The notes below the pieces were generated by a model. The model ran no database searches. It was not told the DNA's origin and saw only the letters and a program-made list of their open reading frames with translations. Positions 1 to 6,924 of a DNA stretch of 8,443 nt are shown here, piece by piece. The stretch covers positions 1-8,443 of the forward strand of contig DAJR01000008.1 of NCBI GenBank assembly GCA_002496385.1. Direction: 5' to 3'. The DNA comes from Methanomassiliicoccales archaeon UBA147. Its GTDB lineage: Archaea; Thermoplasmatota; Thermoplasmata; SG8-5. The stretch's first letter is position 1. Each line of letters starts with the position of its first letter. The translations under genes were made by a program, and so were the position numbers.

Positions 1-917
1 AGCTGGCCTTCACGCTGGCCAACGGCTTCACCTACGTCGAGTACTACCTCTCGCGCGGGATGAAGATCGACGACTTCGGGCCGAACCTCTCGTTCTTCTT
101 CTCCAACGGCATGGATGCCGAGTACTCGGTGATCGGCCGCGTGGCCCGCCGGATCTGGGCCGTCGCGATGCGCCGGCTGTACGGCGCCAACGAGCGGACC
201 CAGAAGCTCAAGTACCATATCCAGACCTCGGGCCGATCGCTGCACAGTCAGGATATTCAGTTCAACGATATCCGCACGACCCTGCAGGCCCTGTGCGCCG
301 TTTACGACAACTGCCAGAGCCTGCACACCAACGCATTCGATGAAGCCATCACGACCCCCAGCGAGGAATCGGTGCGGCGCGCGCTGGCCATTCAGATGAT
401 CATCAACCGCGAATGGGGACTGGCCAAAAATGAGAACCCTCTGCAGGGCAGTTTTATCGTCGATGAATTGACCGATCTGGTCGAAGAGGCGGTGTTGTCC
501 GAGTTCGATCAAATCACCGCGCGCGGCGGCGTTCTGGGCGCTATGGAAACCGGATATCAACGCAGCAAGATCCAGGAAGAATCAATCTACTACGAAACGC
601 TCAAACACACCGGCGAACTGCCGATCATCGGCGTCAACACTTTCCGCGATCCCAACGCGGCCCAGGCCGAACAGGAGTTTGCGCTCGAACTGGCGCGCTC
701 CACCGAGGAGGAGAAGGAGTCGCAATTAAAACGCCTGACCGAGTTCCAGCAGCGTAACGCCCACAAATCGGCCGAAGCGCTGGCCCATCTGCAACAGGTG
801 GCATTGAGCAACGGCAACCTGTTCGAGGCGCTGATGGACACGGTGCGCCACTGCAGCCTGGGGCAGATAACAGGTGCGCTGTATGCCGTGGGCGGTAAGT
901 ACCGCCGCAACATGTAA
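1..917 (+). CDS. icmF: Fused isobutyryl-CoA mutase IcmF, C-terminal part (5' end outside window)
   Basis: The frame is open from base 3 to TAA at 915-917, giving about 304 residues; the Met codon at 60 is internal. This is the C-terminal part of the large B12-dependent acyl-CoA mutase domain. Visible landmarks are [65 protein letters not shown], the [20 protein letters not shown] block and the ending [27 protein letters not shown], where methylmalonyl-CoA mutase usually has a DPWGGSY-like stretch, and the GGKYRRNM end are typical of IcmF, which joins B12-binding, G-protein chaperone and mutase domains in one chain of about 1,090 residues. It interconverts isobutyryl-CoA and butyryl-CoA in the cytoplasm using adenosylcobalamin. 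The N-terminal domains lie upstream and cannot be checked. Arg codons are exclusively CGN (21 of 21), unlike the genes from the thiolase C-terminal half onward. Such proteins are often annotated as methylmalonyl-CoA mutase. Confidence 0.93.
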   Translation, partial: LAFTLANGFTYVEYYLSRGMKIDDFGPNLSFFFSNGMDAEYSVIGRVARRIWAVAMRRLYGANERTQKLKYHIQTSGRSLHSQDIQFNDIRTTLQALCAVYDNCQSLHTNAFDEAITTPSEESVRRALAIQMIINREWGLAKNENPLQGSFIVDELTDLVEEAVLSEFDQITARGGVLGAMETGYQRSKIQEESIYYETLKHTGELPIIGVNTFRDPNAAQAEQEFALELARSTEEEKESQLKRLTEFQQRNAHKSAEALAHLQQVALSNGNLFEALMDTVRHCSLGQITGALYAVGGKYRRNM

Positions 918-960
918 GCCGGCGTTGCAAGCAGAAATTTAGCGTCAGGCTGCCCGGCTT
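916..960 (+). terminator. Weak hairpin after icmF, possible terminator
   Basis: AAGCCGG at 916-922 is repeated inverted as CCGGCTT at 954-960, with a 31-nt loop, and is followed by TTAAAAACC. The loop is long, the first arm overlaps the stop codon, and there is no true T-run, so termination is uncertain. The TTTAAAAA stretch at about 960-967 could instead be read as an archaeal TATA box for the thiolase operon. Confidence 0.25.
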
Positions 961-1027
961 TAAAAACCGAAAATTACCCGAGACCGCTCGAACGCCGATG
1001 CAGTGGGTGGATGCGGTCGATACGCCT

Positions 1028-1034
1028 GGAAGGA
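1028..1034 (+). promoter_or_regulatory. Ribosome binding site deciding the thiolase start
   Basis: GGAAGGAG-type purine sequence ends 9 nt before the ATG at 1044. It supports that start over the in-frame ATG at 1011, which would place this site inside the coding region and add 11 residues not usual for the family. Confidence 0.7.
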
Positions 1035-1043
1035 GACACCATC

Positions 1044-2222
1044 ATGCGCGAAGCAGTCATCGTCAGTGCCGTACGAACACCACTGGGTTCCTTTAACGGC
1101 ACCTTGGCCAACACCGGCGCAACGGACCTTGGCGCCATTGTCATCAAAGAGGCCGTAAGGCGCGCCGGCATCGAGGCCCGGCAGGTCAATGAGGTCATCA
1201 TGGGCCAGGTTCTGCCGTGCGGATACGGTCAAAACCCGGCCAAGCAGGCGGCGGTCAAGGCCGAACTGCCCTGGGAAGTCGAATGCTTCACTATAAACAA
1301 GGTGTGCGGATCGGCGCTGAAGGCCGTCATGCTGGCCGCCCAGGCCGTTCAACTCGGCGATGCCGACATCGTGGTGGCCGGCGGCATGGAGAACATGAAC
1401 ATGGCCCCTTACCTTCTGCCCAATGCCAGATACGGCTACCGCCTGGGCGAGGGGAAATTTGTGGACTCCATGGTGAACGACGGCCTGTGGGACTATTACA
1501 ACAACTTCCACATGGGCAACACCGGCGAGCTGATTGCAGAGAAGTACGGCATCACGCGCCAGGAATCCGACGAGTTCGCGGCCAGAAGCCACGCCCTTGC
1601 CACAAAAGCCATCAAGGCCGGGGAGTTCAAGCAGGAGATAGTTCCGTATCACATCAAGCAGAAGAAGGGCGACCCAATCGCATTCGACACCGACGAGGGG
1701 CCAAGGGAGGACACATCCGTTGAGAAGATGGCCAGCCTTAAGCCGGTCTTCAAGAAGGACGGCCAGGTCACAGCCGGAAACGCATCCCAGATAAGCGACG
1801 GCGCTTCCGCGCTGGTTGTCATGTCGGAGGATTACGCAAAGGAGAAGGGCATAAAGTGCATGGCCAGGGTTGCAGAGTACGAGAGCGGCGGCTGCGAGCC
1901 CGAGATGGTCATGGACGCGCCGGTCGTCACCACCCGCAAGATGTTCGCCAGGACCGGGCTTACCATAAAGGACATGGGCCTGGTGGAGCATAACGAGGCA
2001 TTTGCCTCGGCCTCGGTCGCAGTGAAAAAGGCGCTTGATATCCCGGAGGATATTTTCAACATCCGCGGGGGCGCTGTGGCGCTGGGCCACCCGATAGGCT
2101 GTTCGGGCGCCAGGATAGTCACCACCCTGCTTTACGGCATGAAGGACAAGGGAGCCAAGAGAGGAATGGCTACCGTGTGCCTCGGCGGCGGGAATGCCGT
2201 CACGATGGTTCTGGAGATGTGA
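1044..2222 (+). CDS. Acetyl-CoA C-acetyltransferase (thiolase)
   Basis: A 392-residue thiolase of normal family length that condenses two acetyl-CoA to acetoacetyl-CoA or cleaves it in the reverse direction. The N-terminal [19 protein letters not shown] is characteristic. The acyl-accepting nucleophile is Cys88 in [10 protein letters not shown]; the other catalytic residues are His316 in HNEAFA, His349 in [10 protein letters not shown] and Cys379 in CLGGGNAV. The last motif has Ala where many thiolases have Gly (CxGGGxG). It opens a five-gene run with only 4 nt to the dehydrogenase gene, so the enzyme very likely works in C4 beta-oxidation or its reversal. Codon use changes inside the gene: in residues 1-190, 3 of 9 Arg codons are AGR and 1 of 10 Ile codons is ATA; in residues 191-392, 5 of 7 and 6 of 11. 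The encoded protein is nonetheless continuous and complete. Substrate could extend to other short 3-ketoacyl-CoAs. Confidence 0.95.
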   Translation: MREAVIVSAVRTPLGSFNGTLANTGATDLGAIVIKEAVRRAGIEARQVNEVIMGQVLPCGYGQNPAKQAAVKAELPWEVECFTINKVCGSALKAVMLAAQAVQLGDADIVVAGGMENMNMAPYLLPNARYGYRLGEGKFVDSMVNDGLWDYYNNFHMGNTGELIAEKYGITRQESDEFAARSHALATKAIKAGEFKQEIVPYHIKQKKGDPIAFDTDEGPREDTSVEKMASLKPVFKKDGQVTAGNASQISDGASALVVMSEDYAKEKGIKCMARVAEYESGGCEPEMVMDAPVVTTRKMFARTGLTIKDMGLVEHNEAFASASVAVKKALDIPEDIFNIRGGAVALGHPIGCSGARIVTTLLYGMKDKGAKRGMATVCLGGGNAVTMVLEM

Positions 2223-2226
2223 TTCC

Positions 2227-3084
2227 GTGGACATCAAGACTATAGGGGTAATAGGCGCGGGCCAGATGGGCGCGGGAATAGCGCAGGTCGCTGCCGTTGC
2301 CGGATACAGCGTGATACTGAACGACATCAAACAGGATTTCGTGGACCGGGGAATGGCCGGCATCCAGAAGAGCCTAGGAAAGTTCGTCGAGAAGGGCAAG
2401 ATGGCAGCCGACGCCAAGGATGCAGCGCTCGGCCGCATAAGGACCACCCTGGACCTTAACGAGATGAAGGCCGCCGACCTCGTCGTCGAGGCGGTTATCG
2501 AGGACCTGGAGCTCAAGAGGAAGATATTCAGGCAGCTGGATGAGGTCTGCCCGGTGCATACCATCCTGTCCAGTAACACGTCCTCCATATCCATCACCAA
2601 GCTGGCCGCTGCGACGAAGCGGCCGCAGAAGTTCATCGGGATGCACTTCATGAACCCGGTGCCGATGATGAAGCTGGTGGAGGTAATCAGGGGGCAGTTG
2701 ACAGACGACGGAACCGCAGGAGCCATAATCGAGGTATCGAAGAAGATGGACAAGGTTCCCGTGGAGTGCAACGATTTCCCGGGATTCATTTCAAACAGAC
2801 TTCTCATGCCAATGCTGAACGAGGCGATATACTGCGTCATGGAAGGTGTGGGAACCCCGAAGAACATAGACGAGATAATGAAGCTGGGGATGAACCATCC
2901 GATGGGGCCGCTGGCGCTCGCCGATTTGATTGGGCTGGACACATGCCTGCACATCATGGAAGTGCTGCACGAAGGGCTCGGAGACTCGAAGTACAGGCCC
3001 TGCCCGCTGCTTATTAAAATGGTGGACGCCGGCCTCCTCGGAAAGAAGTCCGGAAAGGGTTTCTACGATTACGGGCAGGTGTGA
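2227..3084 (+). CDS. 3-hydroxybutyryl-CoA dehydrogenase (GTG start)
   Basis: A 285-residue single-domain-pair enzyme of the 3-hydroxyacyl-CoA dehydrogenase family, the length expected for 3-hydroxybutyryl-CoA dehydrogenases. It interconverts 3-hydroxybutyryl-CoA and acetoacetyl-CoA with NAD(P). The Rossmann loop is GAGQMG at residues 10-15. The catalytic set falls at the expected spacing: Ser119 (SSNTSS), His140 (GMHFMNPVP), Glu152 (KLVEV) and Asn190 (FISNRL). The C-terminal helical domain contains the [18 protein letters not shown] signature and ends with [12 protein letters not shown] chose GTG at 2227 because it starts just before the dinucleotide-binding strand, lies 4 nt after the thiolase stop and has GGAG 10 nt upstream. 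The in-frame ATG at 2194 would overlap the thiolase and add 11 unrelated residues. Arg is mainly AGR (6 of 9) and ATA encodes 11 of 24 Ile, the archaeal-looking style of this block. Confidence 0.95.
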   Translation: MDIKTIGVIGAGQMGAGIAQVAAVAGYSVILNDIKQDFVDRGMAGIQKSLGKFVEKGKMAADAKDAALGRIRTTLDLNEMKAADLVVEAVIEDLELKRKIFRQLDEVCPVHTILSSNTSSISITKLAAATKRPQKFIGMHFMNPVPMMKLVEVIRGQLTDDGTAGAIIEVSKKMDKVPVECNDFPGFISNRLLMPMLNEAIYCVMEGVGTPKNIDEIMKLGMNHPMGPLALADLIGLDTCLHIMEVLHEGLGDSKYRPCPLLIKMVDAGLLGKKSGKGFYDYGQV

Positions 3085-3087
3085 ACC

Positions 3088-3870
3088 GTGACCGCTTATG
3101 AGAACCTGGCATTGGCCGTCGAGAACGGCATCGGAACCATCACCATCAACAGGCCCAAGGTCCTGAACGCGCTCAACACCGCCACCCTGCGGGAACTGAA
3201 ATCTGCGGCACTGGACATGCAGAACAACGATGGGGTGAAAGTGGTTATCCTCACGGGCGCGGAACGGGCATTCGCCGCGGGAGCGGACATCGCAGAGATG
3301 ATGCCGATGACCGCCATCCAGGGCGCCGAGTACGGCAGGCTGGGCCAGGACGCATTCTCGACATTCGAGAACCTCTCCAAACCGGTCATTGCCGCTGTGA
3401 ACGGCTTCGCCCTCGGCGGCGGATGCGAGCTGGCAATGGCCTGCGACATCCGCATCGCCTCCGAGAAGGCGAAGTTCGGCCAACCGGAGGTCAAACTCGG
3501 AGTGACCCCGGGATTCGGAGGCACCCAGAGGCTTCCGAGGCTCGTGGGCAGGGCCAAAGCCAAAGAGCTGATTTTCACGGGCGACATGATAGACGCGGCC
3601 GAGGCACACCGCATAGGCCTGGTCAATTCCGTCTTCCCGCCGGAGGAGCTCATGAACGCAGCCAAGAAGCTTGCAGGCCAGATTGCCGCAAACGGGGAGA
3701 TTGCCGTCTCGCTGTGCAAGAGAGCCATCAACAGGGGCATCGAGGTCGACCTGAAGAGCGGGTGCGCCCTCGAGGCCGAGATATTCGGGCTGTGCTTCTC
3801 GACCGGGGACCAGAAGGAAGGGATGAAGGCCTTCATCGAGAAACGCCCTGCGAATTTCAGGAGGAGCTGA
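3088..3870 (+). CDS. Enoyl-CoA hydratase / crotonase (GTG start)
   Basis: A 260-residue crotonase-fold protein, standard length, that hydrates crotonyl-CoA to 3-hydroxybutyryl-CoA or runs the reverse dehydration. The two catalytic acids are Glu114 in GGGCELAMACD and Glu134 in FGQPEVKLGVTPGFGG, the pair seen in true hydratases. The first oxyanion-hole region is FAAGADI (62-68) and the second is ALGGG (108-112). GTQRLPRLVG and the C-terminal helix follow as expected. The start is GTG at 3088, 3 nt after the dehydrogenase stop, with AGGTG six nt upstream, which suggests translational coupling. It completes the thiolase-dehydrogenase-hydratase trio for C4 acyl-CoA chemistry. The family also contains isomerases and lyases, but retention of both Glu residues and the neighbourhood favour hydratase. 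Confidence 0.93.
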   Translation: MTAYENLALAVENGIGTITINRPKVLNALNTATLRELKSAALDMQNNDGVKVVILTGAERAFAAGADIAEMMPMTAIQGAEYGRLGQDAFSTFENLSKPVIAAVNGFALGGGCELAMACDIRIASEKAKFGQPEVKLGVTPGFGGTQRLPRLVGRAKAKELIFTGDMIDAAEAHRIGLVNSVFPPEELMNAAKKLAGQIAANGEIAVSLCKRAINRGIEVDLKSGCALEAEIFGLCFSTGDQKEGMKAFIEKRPANFRRS

Positions 3871-3871
3871 T

Positions 3872-4435
3872 ATGAGGGTCGAAGCCACGGATGAGCAGGT
3901 AGCCAGCATACTCAACGATTACAAGAGCAACACAAAAACGGACCCGAATACAGGCGAGCTCCAGTTCGGCGAACTCCCCATCATCTTCGCCAGGGCTGAA
4001 ATAATGTCGAGCATCTACCAGGAATTGTTCAATTTGGTGGGTGAATCCGCATCGGCCGTGCTCAAGAGGATGGGCAGGTCCTACGGCGAGAAATTCCATG
4101 CGCTGGTCAAGAAAAACGAGGAGGAGCTCCTCGAGGACAGGGCGGTGTTGCTCCAGTTCGTCTGCGCCGAGACCCAGGCAATCGGCTGGGGGAAGATCTC
4201 AATCGAGGACGACGGAAAGACTGTTGTAATCACCAGCAGGGACGGATTGGCCAGCGGAAGGATAATTTCCCAGAAGGGCCAGAGGACGAAATCCGCCGAC
4301 TCCTATTTCCTCGGCTATTTCGAGGGATTCCTCAGCAGCCTCGACAGAACTCACTATGAAAGCGAGGAAGTCGAATGCGTGGCCAAGGGAGACGGGCAGT
4401 GCAGAATGGTTTTCAGGAAGCCGGTGGACCTCTGA
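3872..4435 (+). CDS. V4R-domain (4-vinyl reductase-like) putative small-molecule sensor
   Basis: A 187-residue cytoplasmic protein with no signal peptide or membrane segment. Residues about 35-182 match the V4R domain: an N-terminal helix pair (LPIIFARAEIMSSIYQELF, then GESASAVLKRMGRSYGEK), a beta region, a helix FLGYFEGFLSSL, and the diagnostic end EEVECVAKGDGQCRMVF with Cys169 and Cys177. V4R domains occur in regulators that sense hydrocarbons (XylR/DmpR class) and in bacteriochlorophyll-related BchJ proteins; they bind small hydrophobic ligands and the paired Cys can bind metal. No DNA-binding or ATPase domain is attached, so any output must involve a partner. The start has a strong GGAGG at 3860-3864, 7 nt before ATG, and begins 1 nt after the hydratase stop, so co-expression with the beta-oxidation genes is near certain. 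A role in sensing an acyl or aromatic compound is inference. Confidence 0.82.
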   Translation: MRVEATDEQVASILNDYKSNTKTDPNTGELQFGELPIIFARAEIMSSIYQELFNLVGESASAVLKRMGRSYGEKFHALVKKNEEELLEDRAVLLQFVCAETQAIGWGKISIEDDGKTVVITSRDGLASGRIISQKGQRTKSADSYFLGYFEGFLSSLDRTHYESEEVECVAKGDGQCRMVFRKPVDL

Positions 4436-4443
4436 GGTGACGC

Positions 4444-5115
4444 ATGCCCAGATACCTCAGGCTTGAAGAGACGCTCCTCAAGGATTTCGAGTACCCAGTG
4501 TGCCTGGTCGTGGAAGTGACCAAGCAGGGAGTCCTCCTCTCGAAGCTGAGATACCTGAAGTCGCTGGGCCAGGTAATCAACGAAACCGTCCCCTGCCCCA
4601 GCATCGAGGTTTACATGCACATGGGCAGGTTCGTGGACCCTTTCCTGCTGAAGGGCGGGGCAAGACCCATCGGCATAGACTGGATCTTCAGCTTCGACCT
4701 GGACAGGGAGCTGTTCAAGGAGACGCTTGTGCTTCTCAGGAACGGGAAGGCCAAGATGAACCGGAACAACCCGATGACCGCCCACCTCATACCGCCGCTA
4801 CTCAGGAAGATAGACAGCGGAAAATTGAACTTCCGCAGGCTGGAAGCGGTGGAGAAAGGCCTCATCCTCGAACCTTACTGCAGCCTGGCGTTCCAGAAAG
4901 CAAGCTCGGGCAGGACCGTCGTGCTCCAGAATGTGGAACTGGTTGACAGGGAGGCGGCGATCAGGGTCAGGGGCCAGACATACGACGATATTTACTCATC
5001 CAAGCCCGGGCCGGTGATGGAGATAGACATCCTGGCCATTACGGAGATATCCAATGTCCATGACCTTCTGGAAGGGATCGGAAGGTATGGATTCTACCCG
5101 GACCGCCTGGCATGA
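4444..5115 (+). CDS. Hypothetical protein, fifth gene of the operon
   Basis: A 223-residue protein that I do not recognise. It appears soluble: no signal peptide and no clear membrane helix. The N-terminal third alternates strands and helices (YPVCLVVEVTKQGVLL); the middle has the basic segment LLRNGKAKMNRNNPM followed by LIPPLLRKIDSGKLNFRRLE; the C-terminal third is beta-rich (RTVVLQNVELVDREAAIRVRG) and ends with an acidic MEIDILAITEISNVHDLLEGIG stretch. Cys residues are scattered, without a metal-site pattern. The start is supported by GAGGTGA at 4434-4440, overlapping the previous stop, and an 8-nt gap, so it is co-transcribed with the V4R gene. Guilt by association suggests it could be a partner or effector of the V4R protein, but nothing in the sequence proves this. 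Codon style matches the archaeal-looking block. Confidence 0.8.
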   Translation: MPRYLRLEETLLKDFEYPVCLVVEVTKQGVLLSKLRYLKSLGQVINETVPCPSIEVYMHMGRFVDPFLLKGGARPIGIDWIFSFDLDRELFKETLVLLRNGKAKMNRNNPMTAHLIPPLLRKIDSGKLNFRRLEAVEKGLILEPYCSLAFQKASSGRTVVLQNVELVDREAAIRVRGQTYDDIYSSKPGPVMEIDILAITEISNVHDLLEGIGRYGFYPDRLA

Positions 5116-5117
5116 AG

Positions 5118-5128
5118 TTTTTATATTA
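5118..5128 (+). promoter_or_regulatory. TATA-like promoter box for the 172-residue gene
   Basis: The AT-rich stretch TTTTTATATTA stands out in GC-rich surroundings, with its centre about 25 nt before the ATG at 5148. That is the archaeal TATA-to-start-site distance, so the transcript would begin at or next to the start codon. GGAGGG at 5139-5144 lies only 3 nt before the ATG and could also act as a close ribosome binding site. Confidence 0.6.
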
Positions 5129-5147
5129 CGTTTGAATCGGAGGGAAC

Positions 5148-5666
5148 ATGGCCGAGTACGAGATCAAGGGCGAACTGTTCATCAAAATTCTTGAACTTGC
5201 GGGTTTCAAATCGGGCGGAAACCGCGCAATGCCTGGCAACAGAACCCCGGATGATTTCGACAGGGATAAATGGTACCCATACGAGGATTTCTGCGGGCTC
5301 CTCGCCGACATCAAATCGGCAATCGGCAAGGGCAATCCCATGATAATATACCACCTGGGGTTCAGCATCATGAAGAGGGACCGCCGTTGGCAGGACACGT
5401 TTGGCGGCATGGACCCTGCCGAGGTATTCACCAGCACCCGGCGCCAGGAAACTCAGTACAGGGTGGGCGGCTACTCTGCCGCGGCGCTCGGAAAAAAGCA
5501 TATCCAGGTGACAATGGACTGCAGAGGGTGCCTGCCGGAATGGTGCGAGTTCTACCGCGGGAGGCTGCAGGGCGTGCTTGAGCTCACCGGAAGGACAGGC
5601 GTAGTCCACCTTCAGCCTGCAGATGGCCCGAACGCCGTCAGGGTCTACGATATCAAATGGGGCTGA
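5148..5666 (+). CDS. Hypothetical protein with CxxC-x4-C cluster
   Basis: A 172-residue soluble protein that I cannot assign firmly. It starts with a short helix (GELFIKILELAGF), then WYPYEDFCGLLADIKSAIGKGNP, a layout resembling small alpha/beta sensor domains in which a YPxEDF-type motif precedes a helix. Near the C-terminus, DCRGCLPEWCEFYRGRLQGVLELTG holds Cys125, Cys128 and Cys133, followed by a final strand (VVHLQPADGPNAVRVYDIKW). A Cys-containing segment leading into a helix of the type FYRGxLxGVLELTG recalls V4R or heme-NO-binding-like sensor folds, but the similarity is weak and from memory. The Cys cluster could bind a metal or be redox active. The gene has its own TATA-like box 25 nt upstream and sits 32 nt after the operon, so it is probably transcribed separately as well as by read-through. 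Confidence 0.78.
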   Translation: MAEYEIKGELFIKILELAGFKSGGNRAMPGNRTPDDFDRDKWYPYEDFCGLLADIKSAIGKGNPMIIYHLGFSIMKRDRRWQDTFGGMDPAEVFTSTRRQETQYRVGGYSAAALGKKHIQVTMDCRGCLPEWCEFYRGRLQGVLELTGRTGVVHLQPADGPNAVRVYDIKWG

Positions 5667-5727
5667 ACTTTATCACCCTATCGGTCCGGAGATTAATTTT
5701 AACGGGGTCATCTGGCTCTCAATCAAA

Positions 5728-5738
5728 AGGTATATCTC
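5728..5738 (+). promoter_or_regulatory. TATA-like promoter box for the aminotransferase gene
   Basis: AGGTATATCTC, preceded by the purine-rich CAAAA (possible BRE), is centred about 27 nt before the ATG at 5761. This predicts a leaderless transcript starting at that codon and argues against the upstream in-frame ATGs at 5623 and 5740. The rest of the 94-nt gap (5667-5760) holds other AT-rich patches (5668-5674, 5692-5701) but no clear hairpin. Confidence 0.55.
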
Positions 5739-5760
5739 CATGTTCCATGATGCCGGCTGC

Positions 5761-6888
5761 ATGACCCAAAGAAAGAAGGCTGCCAAGGTGCCTGCGGCTC
5801 CAAACGCTTTTGACTATGCCCACAAGCATCCGCGCGAGATAGTTTGGATGAGCCAGAACACCAACCACATACCGGTCTCGGATGTGATAGACAAGGCAAT
5901 CCTGAAGGCTGTCAGGGACAAGGAATACAACCTGTATCCGAGGTCCGGCGGGATATTCGGCCTGTGTGACGTCGTGAAGGATCACATCGAACTCCCGAAA
6001 GATTACAGGGTCCTTCTGACCAACGGCGGCATCGAGGCGACATACATCCTCAACCGCGCGCTCCTAAAGAAGGGGGACGAGGTGATATGCACCGACCCAA
6101 GCTTCATGCCGATACATCACCAGGTCTCCATTTCAGGCGGGAAACTCGTCGAGATCCCCATCTACAGGAAGCCGTGGAAGCTCACCCCAGACTGGATAAG
6201 AAAGTCGATAACGAAAAAAACCACAACCATCCTCCTCATCGACCCCATCAACCCGCTGGGAACGGCCTACACCCGCCCCGAGATCAAGGAGATTTGCGAG
6301 ATAGCCGAGGAGCATGACCTGCTGATAGTGGACGATGTCACTTACCGGGATTTCAGCATGCCTGTGCCAACATACAAATATGTGCCTGACAGGACCGTCG
6401 CGGTCTACACATTCTCCAAGCAGTGCGGCCTCGCCGGAATGAGGATCGGCGCGCTGGCCGCGCCGCCGCACCTGATGGAAAGGATGATGCCCTACAACAC
6501 GAACGTGCTCAGCGTGAACATCCTGGCCCAGAGAGCCGCTCTGGCCGCAATGGAGCGCATCGACGCCTGGCTGCCGGCCCTCCGGAAACAGCTGCTAGTG
6601 AACCAGCGCATCATAAAGGACTCGGTCGACTCGGTGAAGGGGTGCTTCCTGCCAGTGTACCCGTCGCGGACAAACATGTTCGCGGTGGACATCGGCAAGA
6701 CAGGCGCGAATCCCGACCTGGTGCAGGACATGATGCTCTACGATCATAACGTCTTCGTCAGGTCAGGTAACTATGTCTCCAAGAACTTCGGGAAGAATTT
6801 CATAAGGGTCTCATTCTCGGTGACCGAGGAAGGCGCCGAGAGGTTCGCCGAGGCATTCCCGAAGGTCATCGCCAAGCTGAGAAAGTGA
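5761..6888 (+). CDS. Class I/II PLP-dependent aminotransferase
   Basis: A 375-residue fold-type I aminotransferase, somewhat short but within family range. Visible motifs: YNLYPRSGGIFGL (substrate and cofactor approach loop, about 56-68), TNGGIEATYILNRAL (phosphate-binding helix start), DPINPLGT with cofactor-contacting Asn164, VDDVTYRDF with Asp192 (pyridine nitrogen) and Tyr195, the Schiff-base Lys220 in TFSKQCGLAGMRIG with Arg228, and the carboxylate-binding Arg349 in FIRVSFSV. NPLGT replaces the usual NPTGT. It transfers an amino group between an amino acid and a 2-oxo acid; the substrate cannot be told from sequence alone, with aspartate/aromatic-type or alanine-type both possible. I chose ATG 5761 because a TATA-like box lies about 27 nt upstream and the longer forms (5623, 5740) overlap the previous gene or the box. 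It has no obvious link to the acyl-CoA genes. Confidence 0.9.
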   Translation: MTQRKKAAKVPAAPNAFDYAHKHPREIVWMSQNTNHIPVSDVIDKAILKAVRDKEYNLYPRSGGIFGLCDVVKDHIELPKDYRVLLTNGGIEATYILNRALLKKGDEVICTDPSFMPIHHQVSISGGKLVEIPIYRKPWKLTPDWIRKSITKKTTTILLIDPINPLGTAYTRPEIKEICEIAEEHDLLIVDDVTYRDFSMPVPTYKYVPDRTVAVYTFSKQCGLAGMRIGALAAPPHLMERMMPYNTNVLSVNILAQRAALAAMERIDAWLPALRKQLLVNQRIIKDSVDSVKGCFLPVYPSRTNMFAVDIGKTGANPDLVQDMMLYDHNVFVRSGNYVSKNFGKNFIRVSFSVTEEGAERFAEAFPKVIAKLRK

Positions 6889-6896
6889 TTTATAGC
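6888..6896 (+). promoter_or_regulatory. TATA-like promoter box for the surface-protein gene
   Basis: ATTTATAGC begins at the last base of the aminotransferase stop and lies about 33 nt before the ATG at 6925. The predicted start site is near 6917-6919, giving a leader of only a few bases. ATG codons at 6905 and 6911 are in another frame and lead to no usable protein. Confidence 0.5.
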
Positions 6897-6924
6897 AAAA
6901 ACCGATGACAATGGTTCGGGAGAA

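Noticed and set aside
60..62. ATG at 60 as an icmF start
   Set aside because: The frame is open upstream to the window edge and the upstream residues ([19 protein letters not shown]) match the mutase domain, so the gene is cut by the window rather than starting here.
1217..1723. 168-residue + strand frame inside the thiolase
   Set aside because: Out-of-frame overlap with a clear thiolase; Arg/Gly/His-rich translation typical of a shifted GC-rich gene.
2194..2226. ATG start at 2194 for the dehydrogenase
   Set aside because: It overlaps the thiolase end and adds 11 residues before the Rossmann strand; GTG at 2227 fits family length and operon spacing.
960..2957. 665-residue open frame on the minus strand
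   Set aside because: It lies antisense to the thiolase and dehydrogenase genes, both with full catalytic motifs. Its translation is low-complexity and shows no domain; it is a by-product of GC-rich codon use.
2791..3915. 374-residue open frame on the minus strand
   Set aside because: Antisense to the dehydrogenase and hydratase genes, no recognisable motif, no plausible ribosome binding site noticed.
5623..5760. Longer N-terminus for the aminotransferase starting at 5623
   Set aside because: It would overlap the preceding gene by 44 nt, run through the TATA-like box, and add 46 residues with no family resemblance.
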